Shown: in pieces, positions 52,932-62,901 of the stretch
Position numbering within the stretch: the first letter of the stretch is position 1
How the letters are laid out: every line of letters begins with the position of its first letter
DNA from: Planctomycetia bacterium
Lineage (GTDB): Bacteria; Planctomycetota; Brocadiia; Brocadiales; Brocadiaceae
DNA length: 64,000 bases
Direction: 5' to 3'
Assembly: GCA_015075005.1 (NCBI GenBank)
Contig: JABTVC010000003.1
Coordinates: 248,001 to 312,000 of the forward strand
Notes under the pieces: model-generated
What the model was told of the DNA's origin: nothing
Seen by the model: the letters and a program-made list of their open reading frames with translations, nothing else
The model's database searches: none
Position numbers and translations under genes: made by a program

Positions 52932-54131
52932 ATGATTTCAGTCGATACCGCCACAAAAATTATTGAGGATACCATCAAGCCGCTGCCGGTCAAAACACTA
53001 CCCTTTGAAAATACCCTGGGGTTTTGCTTGGCGCAGGACATGCAATCTGACATCGACATGCCTCCTTTTGATCGTTCGGCGATGGATGGTTACGCCGTCA
53101 TTGCAGCGGATACCACTCCTGTCCCTGTTGAATTAGTCGTCATCGAAGACGTTGCAGCCGGTCATATGCCCATAAAAAAGGTATCACGTGGGCAAGCATC
53201 TAAAATTATGACAGGAGCTGCGGTACCGGAAGGGGCTAATGCCGTGGTCAAATTTGAAGAGACAGAAGACCTTTTGGTAAACGACCGGGTAAGAATTCTC
53301 AGATCAATTGACAGGGGAAGAAACATCTCAACCCGCGGCGAGGATATGCAGGTTGGGCAAACGGTTCTTCACAAAGGCATGCCCATTCGACCTCAGGAAA
53401 TTGGCATTCTTGCAATGATAGGAAAATCTCATATCGGGGTGTTTTCTGCACCAACGGTAGGTATCATCTCTACCGGCGACGAACTGGTGGATGCCGGACT
53501 TAAGCCTTCCCTTGCACAGATCAGAAATAGTAACGGCTATTCCCTGTCCGCTCAGGCCAGACGTTTGAAGGCGGAGGTGGAAATATTAGGTATCGTTAAA
53601 GATACAAAAGAAGAAATTCTGCACATGATGCGCAGTGGCTTCCATAAGGATATCCTGATCCTTTCAGGTGGCGTCTCTATGGGGGAATACGACCTTGTAG
53701 GAGAAGCAATGAAGGATTTAAACACCCATATCTATTTTGAGAAGGTGGCATTAAGACCGGGGAAACCCGTTATTTTCGGCAGAAAGGATAAGACCTTTAT
53801 CTTTGCCTTACCAGGAAATCCCGTGGCATCCTTTGTTACCTTTGAATTATTTGTTTACCCCGCTATCCGGAAAATGATGGGATTCGCTGACGTCCACAGG
53901 ACGACCTTAAAGGCGTCTTTGGAGACGGAGATACTCGTCAGGCGAAAGCGTCGTGAATACCGCCCTGCGTCCCTTCGCATGCACAATAATACATGGCTGG
54001 TTTCCCCGGTTGAATGGCATGGTTCCGCCGACTTGCTGGCTACCACCAGGGCAAATTGTTTGCTTGTTGTCCGTGAAGACGCAGAAAAACTCGCTGCAGG
54101 ACAATTGATCGATGTTATATCTCTGGATTAA
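52932..54131 (+). CDS. moeA: Molybdopterin molybdenumtransferase
   Basis: 399 aa, full-length MoeA: opening ISVDTATKIIEDTIKPLPVK, domain-I/III motif DMPPFDRSAMDGYAV, RGQASKIMTGAAVPEGANAV, FEETED, then the MPT-binding domain with TVGIISTGDELVD, IRNSNGYSLSAQARR, DILILSGGVSMGEYDLVGEA, FIFALPGNPVASFVTFELFV, and a C-terminal beta-barrel (VSPVEWHGSADLLATTRAN). It inserts molybdate into adenylylated molybdopterin. In anammox bacteria nitrite oxidoreductase and formate dehydrogenase need molybdenum cofactor. Start as given by the promoter position. Confidence 0.95.
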   Translation: MISVDTATKIIEDTIKPLPVKTLPFENTLGFCLAQDMQSDIDMPPFDRSAMDGYAVIAADTTPVPVELVVIEDVAAGHMPIKKVSRGQASKIMTGAAVPEGANAVVKFEETEDLLVNDRVRILRSIDRGRNISTRGEDMQVGQTVLHKGMPIRPQEIGILAMIGKSHIGVFSAPTVGIISTGDELVDAGLKPSLAQIRNSNGYSLSAQARRLKAEVEILGIVKDTKEEILHMMRSGFHKDILILSGGVSMGEYDLVGEAMKDLNTHIYFEKVALRPGKPVIFGRKDKTFIFALPGNPVASFVTFELFVYPAIRKMMGFADVHRTTLKASLETEILVRRKRREYRPASLRMHNNTWLVSPVEWHGSADLLATTRANCLLVVREDAEKLAAGQLIDVISLD

Positions 54132-54157
54132 CTTTAACGTAACCTGTTTCCAAAACT

Positions 54158-55915
54158 TTGAGCAGAACAAATTTCATAAAAAACCTCCTTCTTTCCTTTC
54201 TGACCATTCTTCTTTTGTGTCTTTCCTTTCCACCCGCAGACCTGGGCTATCTTGCATGGGTCGCCCTTGTATCCTGGTTCATCCTGATTGTAACTGAGAA
54301 GAAATATATTTGTCTCTATTCCCTGGGTATTGGCGCAGTGTTCTTTGTTGTCCAGCTTTCATGGCTACGCCATGTCACAATTATTGCATGGATACTGCTG
54401 AGCTTGTATTGTGCTGCATATTTTCTCGCCTTTGCCTTCTGTACCAGGTTCATAGCCTTTGCATGGAAGTTTCCCCTTGTTGTCGTTGCGCCGTGCATTT
54501 GGACGGCAATGGAATTTATACGGTCATTTCTGTTATCAGGCTTTCCATGGTTTTTTGCCGGACACACCCAGTATCAGTATCTGCCGGTAATACAGATCGC
54601 AGATATCACCGGTGTTTACGGGATTTCCTTCATCATTATCATGGTAAACGCGGCGATTGCAGATCTCATACTTTATAGCTTTTCAAGCCGCAGGGAAATT
54701 CCTCCCCATGCTTCGCCCCTCACCTCCCTGAATCTCTCTTTAAAAAAGGGGAAATATTCGAAATCCGGATTTTCTCAGGTGGAACAGGGGGCGATGCGCA
54801 GGATAAAAGATTTATTAAAAAGGTTATTTCCTGCAAAACAATACCATGCCTGCTTGTTTCCGGGCAGAAGACTTATTTTTTTCAGCCTGACGTGTATTCT
54901 GCCTCTCATGCTCCTGTCGGCCATCCTGTTTTACGGGCTCTACTGGCTCAGGCATTATCGCCCTCAGGAAGGTCCAACCCTATGCATGGTACAGGGAAAT
55001 ATCCCCCAGGATTTAAAATTCGAGTCTACCGAAGAAGATCAAATCCAAATCCTGAAAAAATATTCTGACCTGTCAATGCGCCTCAAAGGTACGCCAGTCG
55101 ACCTCCTTGTGTGGCCGGAGACCATGATGCCAGGAATTCTTAACATCAACCCTGAACTTACGGGGAGAAAGATTGACCTGTTATCACAGTTTACCGCCAC
55201 CCAGTTAGCGCAGGATTTAAACACAAACCTGCTTGTGGGGGGTATTGCCCTGACTTTTGCCGGAGAGGAACAGATTTATTTTAACAGCGCTTATGCTTAT
55301 AGCCGGGAGGGAAAACTATTAGACCGCTATGATAAGATGCATCTTGTGCCATTTGGGGAATTTACCCCTTTAAGGAAATACTTCCCATTTCTGGCTAATC
55401 TTGTACCTTATGAAATTGGATTAGCCCATGGCCACAGGCGAACCTTATTTCATATAGATACCCTCTCACAGGGAAGTTTTTCATACGGTTGCTCTATCTG
55501 TTATGAGGATACCGTACCGTCTCTCATCAGAAAATTCAAGAAGGACGGCGTGGATTTTATGGTAAACATAACGAATGATGGCTGGTTCCGCGATAGCGCC
55601 GAACTCGACCAGCACCTTGCCATTATGGTATTCCGGGCAGTTGAATACCGCATCTCCATGGCACGCGCTGCCAATACCGGTATATCGTCATTTGTTGCGC
55701 CTGATGGCACCATTTATGACAAATTGTCAGACTCCGCCGGAAAATACCGGGAGATCAGCGGTACGCTTACCAATCGCATAAGATTCGTTAAAAAACACAA
55801 CACGTGCTATACCCTGTGGGGCGATTGGTTTTCAATTTCTTGCGTAACCGTGTCTGGAATTATCCTTTTCGCCACCATTTGTGGAACAATTTATCACAGA
55901 AAATGTGAGATTTGA
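54158..55915 (+). CDS. lnt: Apolipoprotein N-acyltransferase
   Basis: 585 aa (TTG start at 54158, MSRTNFIKNLLLSF), longer than the usual ~510-540. N-terminal bundle of membrane segments (CLSFPPADLGYLAWVALVSW, SGFPWFFAGHTQYQYLPVIQ, DITGVYGISFIIIMVNAA). Periplasmic nitrilase domain from ~270 with catalytic Glu321 (VWPETMMPG), Lys393 (DRYDKMHLVPFGEF) and Cys448 (GCSICYEDTVPSL). C-terminal membrane helix. Residues ~178-230 form an extra hydrophilic segment (HASPLTSLNLSLKKGKYSKS) whose DNA (about 54698-54790) resembles an intergenic C/G-rich repeat. Adds the third acyl chain to lipoproteins. 27 bp after moeA. Confidence 0.92.
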   Translation: MSRTNFIKNLLLSFLTILLLCLSFPPADLGYLAWVALVSWFILIVTEKKYICLYSLGIGAVFFVVQLSWLRHVTIIAWILLSLYCAAYFLAFAFCTRFIAFAWKFPLVVVAPCIWTAMEFIRSFLLSGFPWFFAGHTQYQYLPVIQIADITGVYGISFIIIMVNAAIADLILYSFSSRREIPPHASPLTSLNLSLKKGKYSKSGFSQVEQGAMRRIKDLLKRLFPAKQYHACLFPGRRLIFFSLTCILPLMLLSAILFYGLYWLRHYRPQEGPTLCMVQGNIPQDLKFESTEEDQIQILKKYSDLSMRLKGTPVDLLVWPETMMPGILNINPELTGRKIDLLSQFTATQLAQDLNTNLLVGGIALTFAGEEQIYFNSAYAYSREGKLLDRYDKMHLVPFGEFTPLRKYFPFLANLVPYEIGLAHGHRRTLFHIDTLSQGSFSYGCSICYEDTVPSLIRKFKKDGVDFMVNITNDGWFRDSAELDQHLAIMVFRAVEYRISMARAANTGISSFVAPDGTIYDKLSDSAGKYREISGTLTNRIRFVKKHNTCYTLWGDWFSISCVTVSGIILFATICGTIYHRKCEI

Positions 55916-55938
55916 AATTTTGGATAGAGACTTTCTCC

Positions 55939-55968
55939 TTGACATTTTATAAACGTTAACCGTATAAT
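55939..55968 (+). promoter_or_regulatory. Sigma-70-type promoter of the mre operon
   Basis: TTGACA (55939-55944), 18-nt spacer, TATAAT (55963-55968): both hexamers perfect. Predicted start near 55975 would give a ~95-nt leader before mreB at 56070. The spacer includes AACGTT. Confidence 0.75.
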
Positions 55969-56069
55969 TTCACCTCGGACGTACGAATCTACTAACTATA
56001 AAAGACTGCGATACTTGTGGAAAATTTGAGCGCTAACACAATAATTTCTCCAAAGAAAAAAACATCTGA

Positions 56070-57127
56070 ATGCACCCATTAGATTTCATCTTAGGTTTTG
56101 TCTCAACCGACATGGGCATCGACCTTGGCACGGCAAACACGCTTGTTTGCATACCCGGCCAGGGAATTGTGTTGTCTGAGCCTTCTGTTGTTGCAGTGAA
56201 ACCAGGCACAAATAAAGTTCTTTTAAATGGGAATGCCGTAGGAAACGTTGCAAAGTCTATGCTTGAAAGGGCGCCAAGCAGTATCTCTGTTATACGCCCC
56301 CTTAAAAATGGCGTCATCGCAGACTTTGATATCACCGAAGCGATGCTCAGGTATTTCATCACGAAGGTACATAAACGTAAATGGGGGGTTCGGCCCAGAG
56401 TATTAATTGCTATTCCATCCGGTATTACTGCTGTGGAAAAACGGGCAGTAGTCAATTCTGCGGAGCGTGCTGGCGCACGTGAGGTTTATCTTGTTTCTGA
56501 ACCAAAGGCGGCAGCCATTGGGGTAGGCCTTCCCGTAGGTGAGCCGGTAGCGAGTATGGTGGTCGATATCGGAGGCGGAACTACAGAAGTAGCAGTCCTT
56601 TCACTTGGCGATATCTTTGCGCACGAGAGCCTCAGGATCGCGGGAGATGAATTAGACGAATCCATCGTCCAGTACATACGGAAAACCTATAACCTGGACA
56701 TTGGACACCGCACAGCAGAACAAACAAAGATAGTAATCGGTTCTGCTTATCCCTTAGAAGAGGAGCTAACTATTGAGATCAGAGGACGTGATGCTATTGC
56801 AGGTTTGCCCAGGGCCATGACCATTACCTCTGAAGAAATCAGAGAGGCACTAAGAGAACCATTCGATAAGATCGTAACTGCCGTAAAATCCACCCCTTGA
56901 AAAGACGGCGCCCAGAGTTAGCGTCAGACTTACTAACCAATGGTTTGGTGTTGGTAGGTGGAGGTGCTTTGATCCGGGGGCTGGACAAATTGTTGGCAGA
57001 AGAGACGGGATTGCCCGTCCAAGTGGGTAATGACCCTTTAACAGCCGTTGCAAGAGGGACGGGTTATCTCCTCGAAAACCTTGATCTATTTAAATCTGTT
57101 TTACAGGATGAGGACATCCACTCCTAG
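56070..57127 (+). CDS. mreB: Rod-shape determining actin-like protein MreB, frame broken twice
   Basis: First frame: MGIDLGTANTLVCIPGQGIV (phosphate-1), KNGVIADFDITEAMLRYFIT, VLIAIPSGITAVEKRAVVNS, VYLVSEPKAAAIGVGLPVGE, MVVDIGGGTTEVAVLSLG (phosphate-2), ending KIVTAVKSTP-stop at 56900. The protein continues from 56897 in another frame: ELASDLLTNGLVLVGGGALI (adenosine motif), VQVGNDPLTAVARGTGYLLE to 57127. Removing one C from CCCC at 56893-56896 and one from CCC at 56911-56913 gives STLEKTAPELASD, the expected family sequence. Two compensating homopolymer-type insertions 18 bp apart in an essential gene point to consensus error. Forms the elongation scaffold with MreC/MreD/PBP2. Confidence 0.9.
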
Positions 57128-57938
57128 TTTTAGCAATCTCATAAAAAATCCCCTTACGACAACAGTTACCCTTTTGGCAACATCCTTGCTTTTGCTTTTT
57201 TTGCCGTTGAAATTTTCAAACCGTATCAAGATGACCTGTGTTGCCCCGATACGACCCTTACAATGGGCAACGTGTTTTTGCAGTAATTCTGCCAGTAACT
57301 TTTTCGATAAAATTATTTCTTCGTGGCAGACGACACAAGGAAAAAAAGACCTGGAACACCAAGTTTTACAATTCAAAAACAAACTTATAGAACAACAGGA
57401 CACTATCTACAAATTAGAAAACAGGTTGCGTACCCTCTTAAAGTTCCAGGCAGAAAATAATATTATTAAAAAAAGCCCTATACCAGCGGATATTATCGGA
57501 TACGATGCCTCAAGTTTCAGGAAAAACGTAATTATCAATGTCGGCGCAAAGCATGGCATAAAACCTGACAATATCGTCATCTCAGACAATGCGCTTGTCG
57601 GCAAGGTTATCTCGGTAAGTGGAAGTAATAGCGTTGTTCAGCTTATTACGGACCCTGCATCGCGTATACCAGGCAGGGTAGTTCAAACGCGGGAACAGGT
57701 AATCCTGGAGGGCGACGGCACGGTTTTTTGTAAATTAAAATATGTGCCGCGCTGGGCAAAACTCAATAAAGGAGATGATATTGTCACCTCCGATATTGGT
57801 GGATTTTATCCGGTTTCACTGCCTGTTGCTACGGTAGTAGAAAACAAAACAAAGAGTGGCGCACTCTTTCAATCGGTAAAAGTATTGCCCCGTGTAAATA
57901 TTTCGAAAATGGAGAGTGTGCTGGTTATTCAAAATTAA
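57108..57938 (+). CDS. mreC: Rod-shape determining protein MreC
   Basis: 276 aa from ATG 57108 (MRTSTPSFSNLIKNPLTTTV), overlapping the mreB end by 20 bp. A longer frame from 57048 lies fully in mreB. One N-terminal membrane segment (LLATSLLLLFLPL), a coiled coil (~75-125: GKKDLEHQVLQFKNKLIEQQ), then the two-barrel MreC core (ADIIGYDASSFRKNVIINVG, GIKPDNIVISDNALVGKVIS, VVQLITDPASRIPGRV, WAKLNKGDDIVTSDIGGFYP). Periplasmic organiser of the elongasome. Confidence 0.92.
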   Translation: MRTSTPSFSNLIKNPLTTTVTLLATSLLLLFLPLKFSNRIKMTCVAPIRPLQWATCFCSNSASNFFDKIISSWQTTQGKKDLEHQVLQFKNKLIEQQDTIYKLENRLRTLLKFQAENNIIKKSPIPADIIGYDASSFRKNVIINVGAKHGIKPDNIVISDNALVGKVISVSGSNSVVQLITDPASRIPGRVVQTREQVILEGDGTVFCKLKYVPRWAKLNKGDDIVTSDIGGFYPVSLPVATVVENKTKSGALFQSVKVLPRVNISKMESVLVIQN

Positions 57939-58002
57939 GCACGGACAAACACGTGTGTCCGAGCCACTCTTGCAACTATAAAATTCCTGAATATTAAATT
58001 TT

Positions 58003-58500
58003 ATGCGATGGTTCACATTTTTTTGTATCCTTTTCTGCATCTCCCTTTTTCAGTCAACCGTGATGCATTGGCTTATTTTTAGGTCGGCAGTGCCCGATTT
58101 GTACTTTCCGCTAGTGGTATTTTATTCCTTTCTCGCCGATGCAAAGCGAAATACGATTGCAAATTGGTTTACGGGCTTGTCAAAAGATTTATTTTCGGAA
58201 GGGAGTTTTGGAATAAACTCCGTATTTTTTGTTGCAGTAGGATTTCTTATCTGGTCATTCAGGGAGATACTTTTTCGGGGACATGTGGTTACCCAGGTAC
58301 TCATCACCTTCATCTTTTCAATTATATACAATGCACTCTATGCTATTCATGTCTCGATCTCATTTCATTCACTCCGTCTTTCAACAACCGTGTGGGTAAT
58401 CTTAACATGCTCTTTATATACGGCGATGATTGTCCCTGTGCTGTTTTGGATATTTAATAAAATCCAGCCTACCCAAAAGCTTTTTTTCAATCAGGGGTAA
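58003..58500 (+). CDS. mreD: Rod-shape determining protein MreD
   Basis: 165 aa with five to six membrane segments (WFTFFCILFCISLFQSTVMH, DLYFPLVVFYSFLA, FGINSVFFVAVGFLIWSFRE, VLITFIFSIIYNALYAIHVS, TVWVILTCSLYTAMIVPVLF). The pattern ANWFTGLSKDLFSEGSFGIN matches the MreD G-x2-DLxSxxxxG motif. Between mreC and mrdA, as in most bacteria. 6 bp before mrdA. Confidence 0.85.
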   Translation: MRWFTFFCILFCISLFQSTVMHWLIFRSAVPDLYFPLVVFYSFLADAKRNTIANWFTGLSKDLFSEGSFGINSVFFVAVGFLIWSFREILFRGHVVTQVLITFIFSIIYNALYAIHVSISFHSLRLSTTVWVILTCSLYTAMIVPVLFWIFNKIQPTQKLFFNQG

Positions 58501-58506
58501 ATATCC

Positions 58507-60435
58507 ATGTATCCTTTCCGTTTCAAGATTATGCTTATTGTCTTCATTTTGCTTTTTATTTGTATTGGCGTCCGGCTCTTTCAACTCCAGATTATTGAGA
58601 GTGATAAGTACAAGGGCATCTCGAAAACCCGACGCATTGCTACTTACCCGTTAGATTCAATACGGGGAAGCATTTTCGATAGAAACGGAAAGACGCTGGC
58701 CATAGACCAGCATGCCTTTGATATATCCGTACACTACAAGAATCTGCTCTATTGTTACATCACGCGTAATAACAAGACTATCCCGAGAGTTACCATGATG
58801 GAAGAGCATAAAAAGACAAAAGATTTGTGCATAGCATGCCATGCAAAGCAGGATGCATGGCTAAATAAATTATCTCACTTGTTAAACATACCACAAAGTA
58901 AATTGTTGGATCGCACAGCACAGACAATCGAAAAGGTGGAAAGGCTGAAGCAAAGTATGGAGCAGAAATATGGCAGGGCAATTCGTATTAAAGAGGAAAC
59001 AGGCTTTTACCCCATTGTTTCGGATGTTACGTGGGAAAAGGTTATCCAGATAGAGATTAAACCAGAGGATTTCCCTGGTATTCGTATCACTCCCCGGCCA
59101 GAAAGAATCTATCCGGAACAGGAACTCGCCTCACACATCCTGGGATACATAAGCAAACTCACGGAAGGCGAATGGAAAGTGCAGAGCAACAAGTGGAATG
59201 ATTTTATCCTTGCTTCCAGCAGTGCCGGTAACGATACTTCTTCGTTACTCTATGACGGCTATGCCGAAAACGACAATATCGGACGGACTGGGGTTGAGGC
59301 GTACTACGAAGATGAATTGCATGGACTGCGCGGTAAAAGGTTCGAAGAAGTTACCTGTAAAAACACCCAAATTGAGAAAACTGTCCTGGAACGGCCGCCG
59401 GTTCCCGGAAATAATCTGCACCTCACCCTCGACAGTGAAATTCAGGCCCAAGCTGAAAAGGCACTCGGAGTAAATATTGGCGCAATTATTGTTATGGATC
59501 CGTGGACCGGTGAAATATTAGCCATGGCCAGTAATCCACGTTTTAATCCGAACACGATTGACAGGGATTTTAGCAGGCTTATCAGACATCCTTCCAAACC
59601 ATTTCTCAACCGAGCCATACAGGGTGCACTGCCGCCCGGATCTATTTTCAAGGTTGTTACAGCAATAGCCGCCCTGAGTTCAGGCGCTATATCCAAACAA
59701 ACGGATTTTGAATGTCCCGGCTACACCAAGTACAAAAACATTATCTTTAAATGCTGGTCAGAGTACGGACATGGATCAGTTACGATAGAAGACGCCATTC
59801 CCTATTCCTGCAATGTATTCTTCTTTGAAACGGCGAAGATGCTCGGGGGGGATTCTTTATACGCATGGGCAAAGAAATTTGGTATCGGCGAGAAGACGGG
59901 CATTGACCTTCCTCACGAAAAAAAGGGAAACTTGCCAAAATTGACAACTACCGCAAATACCATGAATGTTGCCATAGGACAAGGGGCGTTGCTCACTACG
60001 CCACTTCAGCTGGTACGGATGTATGCTGCATTAGCAAACGGCGGCACACTCGTTCCGCCACATATCTTATCAAAAATCACAAATAGTCAGGGAGAAACTG
60101 TTCGAACATTTAATCAGGAGAACAAACAGAAGATTCCTGTACAGCCCGCTATTGTCAGTACCCTGCGCAAAGCCCTTCAGGATGTAGTTATCCGGGGTAC
60201 TGCCAAAGACAAAGGATTGGATATATACAAGGTTGCTGGTAAAACAGGTACCGCAGAAACAGGCCGCCATAAAGACAACCATGCATGGTTTGCCGGTTAT
60301 GCACCATATGATAACCCGCGGTACTGTTTTGTTATTCTCGTGGAACACACACCAGGTCATGGCGGAGACATTGCCGTTCCCCTTGCGAGAGAACTTGCGT
60401 CGTATCTATTTCCTGAATTAAATCCTGCATTATAA
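58507..60435 (+). CDS. mrdA: Penicillin-binding protein 2 (elongation transpeptidase) with CxxCH insertion
   Basis: 642 aa. N-terminal membrane anchor (IMLIVFILLFICIGVRLFQL), pedestal domain (DSIRGSIFDRNGKTLAID... to RITPRPERIYPEQELASHIL, GRTGVEAYYEDELHGLRG) and transpeptidase domain with S379-x2-K382 (ALPPGSIFKVV), S434-x-N436 (YSCNVFF) and K579-T-G (AGKTGTAE). All three catalytic motifs are intact. Unusual: residues ~95-125 include DLCIACHAKQDAW (Cys108, Cys111, His112), a c-type haem attachment motif, inside a segment (NKTIPRVTMMEEHKKTKD) inserted in the pedestal. Length is normal to slightly long for PBP2. It crosslinks lateral-wall peptidoglycan. Confidence 0.93.
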   Translation: MYPFRFKIMLIVFILLFICIGVRLFQLQIIESDKYKGISKTRRIATYPLDSIRGSIFDRNGKTLAIDQHAFDISVHYKNLLYCYITRNNKTIPRVTMMEEHKKTKDLCIACHAKQDAWLNKLSHLLNIPQSKLLDRTAQTIEKVERLKQSMEQKYGRAIRIKEETGFYPIVSDVTWEKVIQIEIKPEDFPGIRITPRPERIYPEQELASHILGYISKLTEGEWKVQSNKWNDFILASSSAGNDTSSLLYDGYAENDNIGRTGVEAYYEDELHGLRGKRFEEVTCKNTQIEKTVLERPPVPGNNLHLTLDSEIQAQAEKALGVNIGAIIVMDPWTGEILAMASNPRFNPNTIDRDFSRLIRHPSKPFLNRAIQGALPPGSIFKVVTAIAALSSGAISKQTDFECPGYTKYKNIIFKCWSEYGHGSVTIEDAIPYSCNVFFFETAKMLGGDSLYAWAKKFGIGEKTGIDLPHEKKGNLPKLTTTANTMNVAIGQGALLTTPLQLVRMYAALANGGTLVPPHILSKITNSQGETVRTFNQENKQKIPVQPAIVSTLRKALQDVVIRGTAKDKGLDIYKVAGKTGTAETGRHKDNHAWFAGYAPYDNPRYCFVILVEHTPGHGGDIAVPLARELASYLFPELNPAL

Positions 60436-60496
60436 TTTTTCTCTCTATTTTTAATAGATACTACTCAAACTTTGATTTCTATAAAGGGGACGAATG

Positions 60497-61363
60497 ATGA
60501 AAGGGATCATCCTGGCCGGTGGCAGGGCAACGCGATTGTATCCGGTAACAAAGGCAATCTGTAAACAGCTACTGCCTGTCTATGACAAACCAATGATTTA
60601 CTATCCTTTATCAGTTTTACTGTTGGCAGGAATAAAGGATATCCTTCTGATTTCCACCCACGAGGCGCTTCCCAAATTTGTTGATTTGTTTGGTGACGGA
60701 AAAGAGTATGGCATAAAAATCAGTTATGCAGAACAAGGAACACCTCGTGGACTAGCAGATGCCTTTCTTGTTGGAGAAAAATTTATCGGTGACGACAGGG
60801 TTTGCCTCGTTTTGGGCGACAATATCTTTTTCGGACATGGTCTTTCAGGCCTGCTCAAAGAAGCCATTGCTCAAAAAGAAGGCGCTACCGTCTTTGGTTA
60901 TTATGTGAAAGACCCCCAGCGATACGGGGTTATTGAATTTGATAAGAATAATCGTGCAATCTCCATCGAAGAAAAGCCGGCAAACCCAAAATCAAATTGG
61001 GCGGTAACCGGACTCTATTTTTATGATAATACCGTGACCGGAATAGCAAAGAAAGTGAAACCATCAAAAAGGGGCGAGCTGGAGATTACCGATATCAATA
61101 ATGCGTATTTATCGAAAAAGCAATTACATGTCCAGCTCATGGGGCGCGGCTATGCCTGGCTTGACACAGGGACGTATGATTCTCTGATTGATGCGTCAGT
61201 ATTCATAAAAACCATCGAGGAAAGGCAAGGGCTTAAGATAGGCTGCATTGAAGAGATAGCTTACAGGATGGGTTTTATTAATGCCAGTCAGGTGAGAAAA
61301 TTCGCAAACCAGATTAATACCAGTTACGGAGAATATCTGAAAAAAATTTTACGAGAGGGATAG
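60497..61363 (+). CDS. rmlA: Glucose-1-phosphate thymidylyltransferase
   Basis: 288 aa from ATG 60497, 7 nt after AAAGGGG. The adjacent ATG 60494 is a weaker alternative. Motifs: [122 protein letters not shown]. The nucleotide loop reads GGRATRLYP where GGSGTRLYP is common. Makes dTDP-glucose, first step to dTDP-rhamnose. rmlC follows 4 bp later. rmlB and rmlD are not in the window. Confidence 0.93.
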   Translation: MKGIILAGGRATRLYPVTKAICKQLLPVYDKPMIYYPLSVLLLAGIKDILLISTHEALPKFVDLFGDGKEYGIKISYAEQGTPRGLADAFLVGEKFIGDDRVCLVLGDNIFFGHGLSGLLKEAIAQKEGATVFGYYVKDPQRYGVIEFDKNNRAISIEEKPANPKSNWAVTGLYFYDNTVTGIAKKVKPSKRGELEITDINNAYLSKKQLHVQLMGRGYAWLDTGTYDSLIDASVFIKTIEERQGLKIGCIEEIAYRMGFINASQVRKFANQINTSYGEYLKKILREG

Positions 61364-61367
61364 CACC

Positions 61368-61931
61368 ATGCCTTTTTCCTTCAAACAACTAGCAATACCT
61401 GATGTACTATCCATTGAATCCGGGGTGTTTCCTGATGCCAGAGGTCTTTTCGCTGAAATTTATAAATATCCGGAATTTTTTCAATGTGGCATAACAAAGC
61501 ATATCGTCCAGATTAACTACTCAAAATCTGAAAAGCATGTACTGAGAGGACTTCATTATCAGAAAAACCCTATGGCGCAGGGAAAGATCATGAGGGTGAT
61601 ATCCGGCGAAATTTTTGATGTTGCTGTAGACATACGGCATGGATCGCCATATTATGGGAAATGGGTGGGTGAAACATTATCATCGGAAAATATGAGAATG
61701 TTGTATATACCTGAAGGTTTTGCGCACGGGTTTTGCGTGCTCTCTGATAAAGCAGAAATTATGTACCAATGCACAAATACCTATTCCCCGGAAAATGAAA
61801 GAGGCATTATCTGGAATGACCCTGATTTAAACATACACTGGCCCACGGAAAACCCCGTTTTGTCCGAAAAGGACACCCGTTTCCCTTCTTTAAAAAAAGC
61901 GGACAACAACTTTGATTACGCCGGCCGATAG
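61368..61931 (+). CDS. rmlC: dTDP-4-dehydrorhamnose 3,5-epimerase
   Basis: 187 aa cupin: ESGVFPDARGLFAEIYKYPE, VQINYSKSEKHVLRGLHYQK (RGLHYQ with catalytic His), GKIMRVISGEIFDVAVDIRH-GSPYYGKW, LYIPEGFAHGFCVLSDKAEI (PxGFAHGF), YQCTNTYSPENERGIIWNDP-DL. Full length. Third-step enzyme of dTDP-L-rhamnose synthesis. Downstream lies copy 3 of the dispersed repeat, which may mark the operon end. Confidence 0.95.
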   Translation: MPFSFKQLAIPDVLSIESGVFPDARGLFAEIYKYPEFFQCGITKHIVQINYSKSEKHVLRGLHYQKNPMAQGKIMRVISGEIFDVAVDIRHGSPYYGKWVGETLSSENMRMLYIPEGFAHGFCVLSDKAEIMYQCTNTYSPENERGIIWNDPDLNIHWPTENPVLSEKDTRFPSLKKADNNFDYAGR

Positions 61932-61962
61932 GTTGCTTCAAAGTAAGGATAATGATTAAAAT

Positions 61963-62047
61963 AATGAAACATCCATGACCTAACGGTCACAAGGGGTCAT
62001 GAAAATATTTATCTTTTAGACAACCGGCTTCATTTTCAGGTGAAAAT
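61963..62047 (-). repeat. Dispersed ~86-bp structured repeat, copy 3 (inverted)
   Basis: Reverse complement matches 13034-13119 almost base for base (TCACCTGAAAATGAAGCCGG, TAAATATTTTCATGACCCCT, GTGACCGTTAGGTCATGGAT, GTTTCATT). It lies 31 bp after rmlC. Flanks of the three copies share no obvious sequence, and no target-site duplication was seen. Confidence 0.85.
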
Positions 62048-62901
62048 TTATAAAATAAAAAGGTCGTTGATGCAAAAGAGCGGACGAATCTTCCTGTGGA
62101 AAAACACCTTTTCCCCATTCCCCGTTTATGAAGACGAGTTTCATGAGGACGGTGTTTGGCAGATTTTACAACTCCCTTCATCCCCTGGTTTTGATGGGGT
62201 GCAGCGCGTGAATGTTTCCTGATCAAATGTAAATTGCGCATATAAATTAAGGAGTTTGGCAGATAGGACAGTATTCCAACCGGGCTGCGTTCATGTCCAA
62301 TAGATACACATGATTACGCTTCCCGCTATGCTCCAATACCAAAATGAATCAGGAATCACGCTTTTCTCTCTTTTCCGAGGCAATCCATTGGATTAAAACC
62401 GGGTGGAAAATATTGCGTTACCAATGAATCAAGGATAGTGAGATAGCTCAATTCAGCCCAAACAGGCGATGTTCCTGACCAAACCACGAGACGGCCAGCA
62501 CAAGATGATAAAACATACACAGGCTCTTATTTAAGTGAGTATTTCAAAGATTTCGTACCGTATCGCCCTTTTTTTCATTCACCTTATGGCCAACAGACCG
62601 CCAGATTTTATGGGTGTATTTTTCTTTGCGCCCGTGTTTCCGCAGCAAGTGTGTCTTGTTGACAATTACGAATTTTAATCGGAGTTTCTATTTGTTGTAA
62701 TTCATAACATAAGGCCGGGTATTATACTAAAAAATCTTTAAAGATCAAAAACGAACTTTGGATGTGCTAACGAGCTTTCAGTCTAACGTTAGTTCCTTGT
62801 AAACTCTTACTCCGGGGATTTTTGTTGTATTCCATGATTTATAAGGAGTTTTCATGGTTATGTGTCTACTCCATAGACCGCCACAAAGAGGAGGGCAACT
62901 A
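62048..62901. other. Gene-free boundary region before the arn genes
   Basis: About 850 bp without a convincing gene. Fragments on the minus strand (RKHGRKEKYTHKIWRSVGHK; VYVLSSCAGRLVVWSGTSPV) may be relics of former genes, but I cannot place them. Base composition changes from AT-rich to clearly GC-rich close to 62850. Confidence 0.4.
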
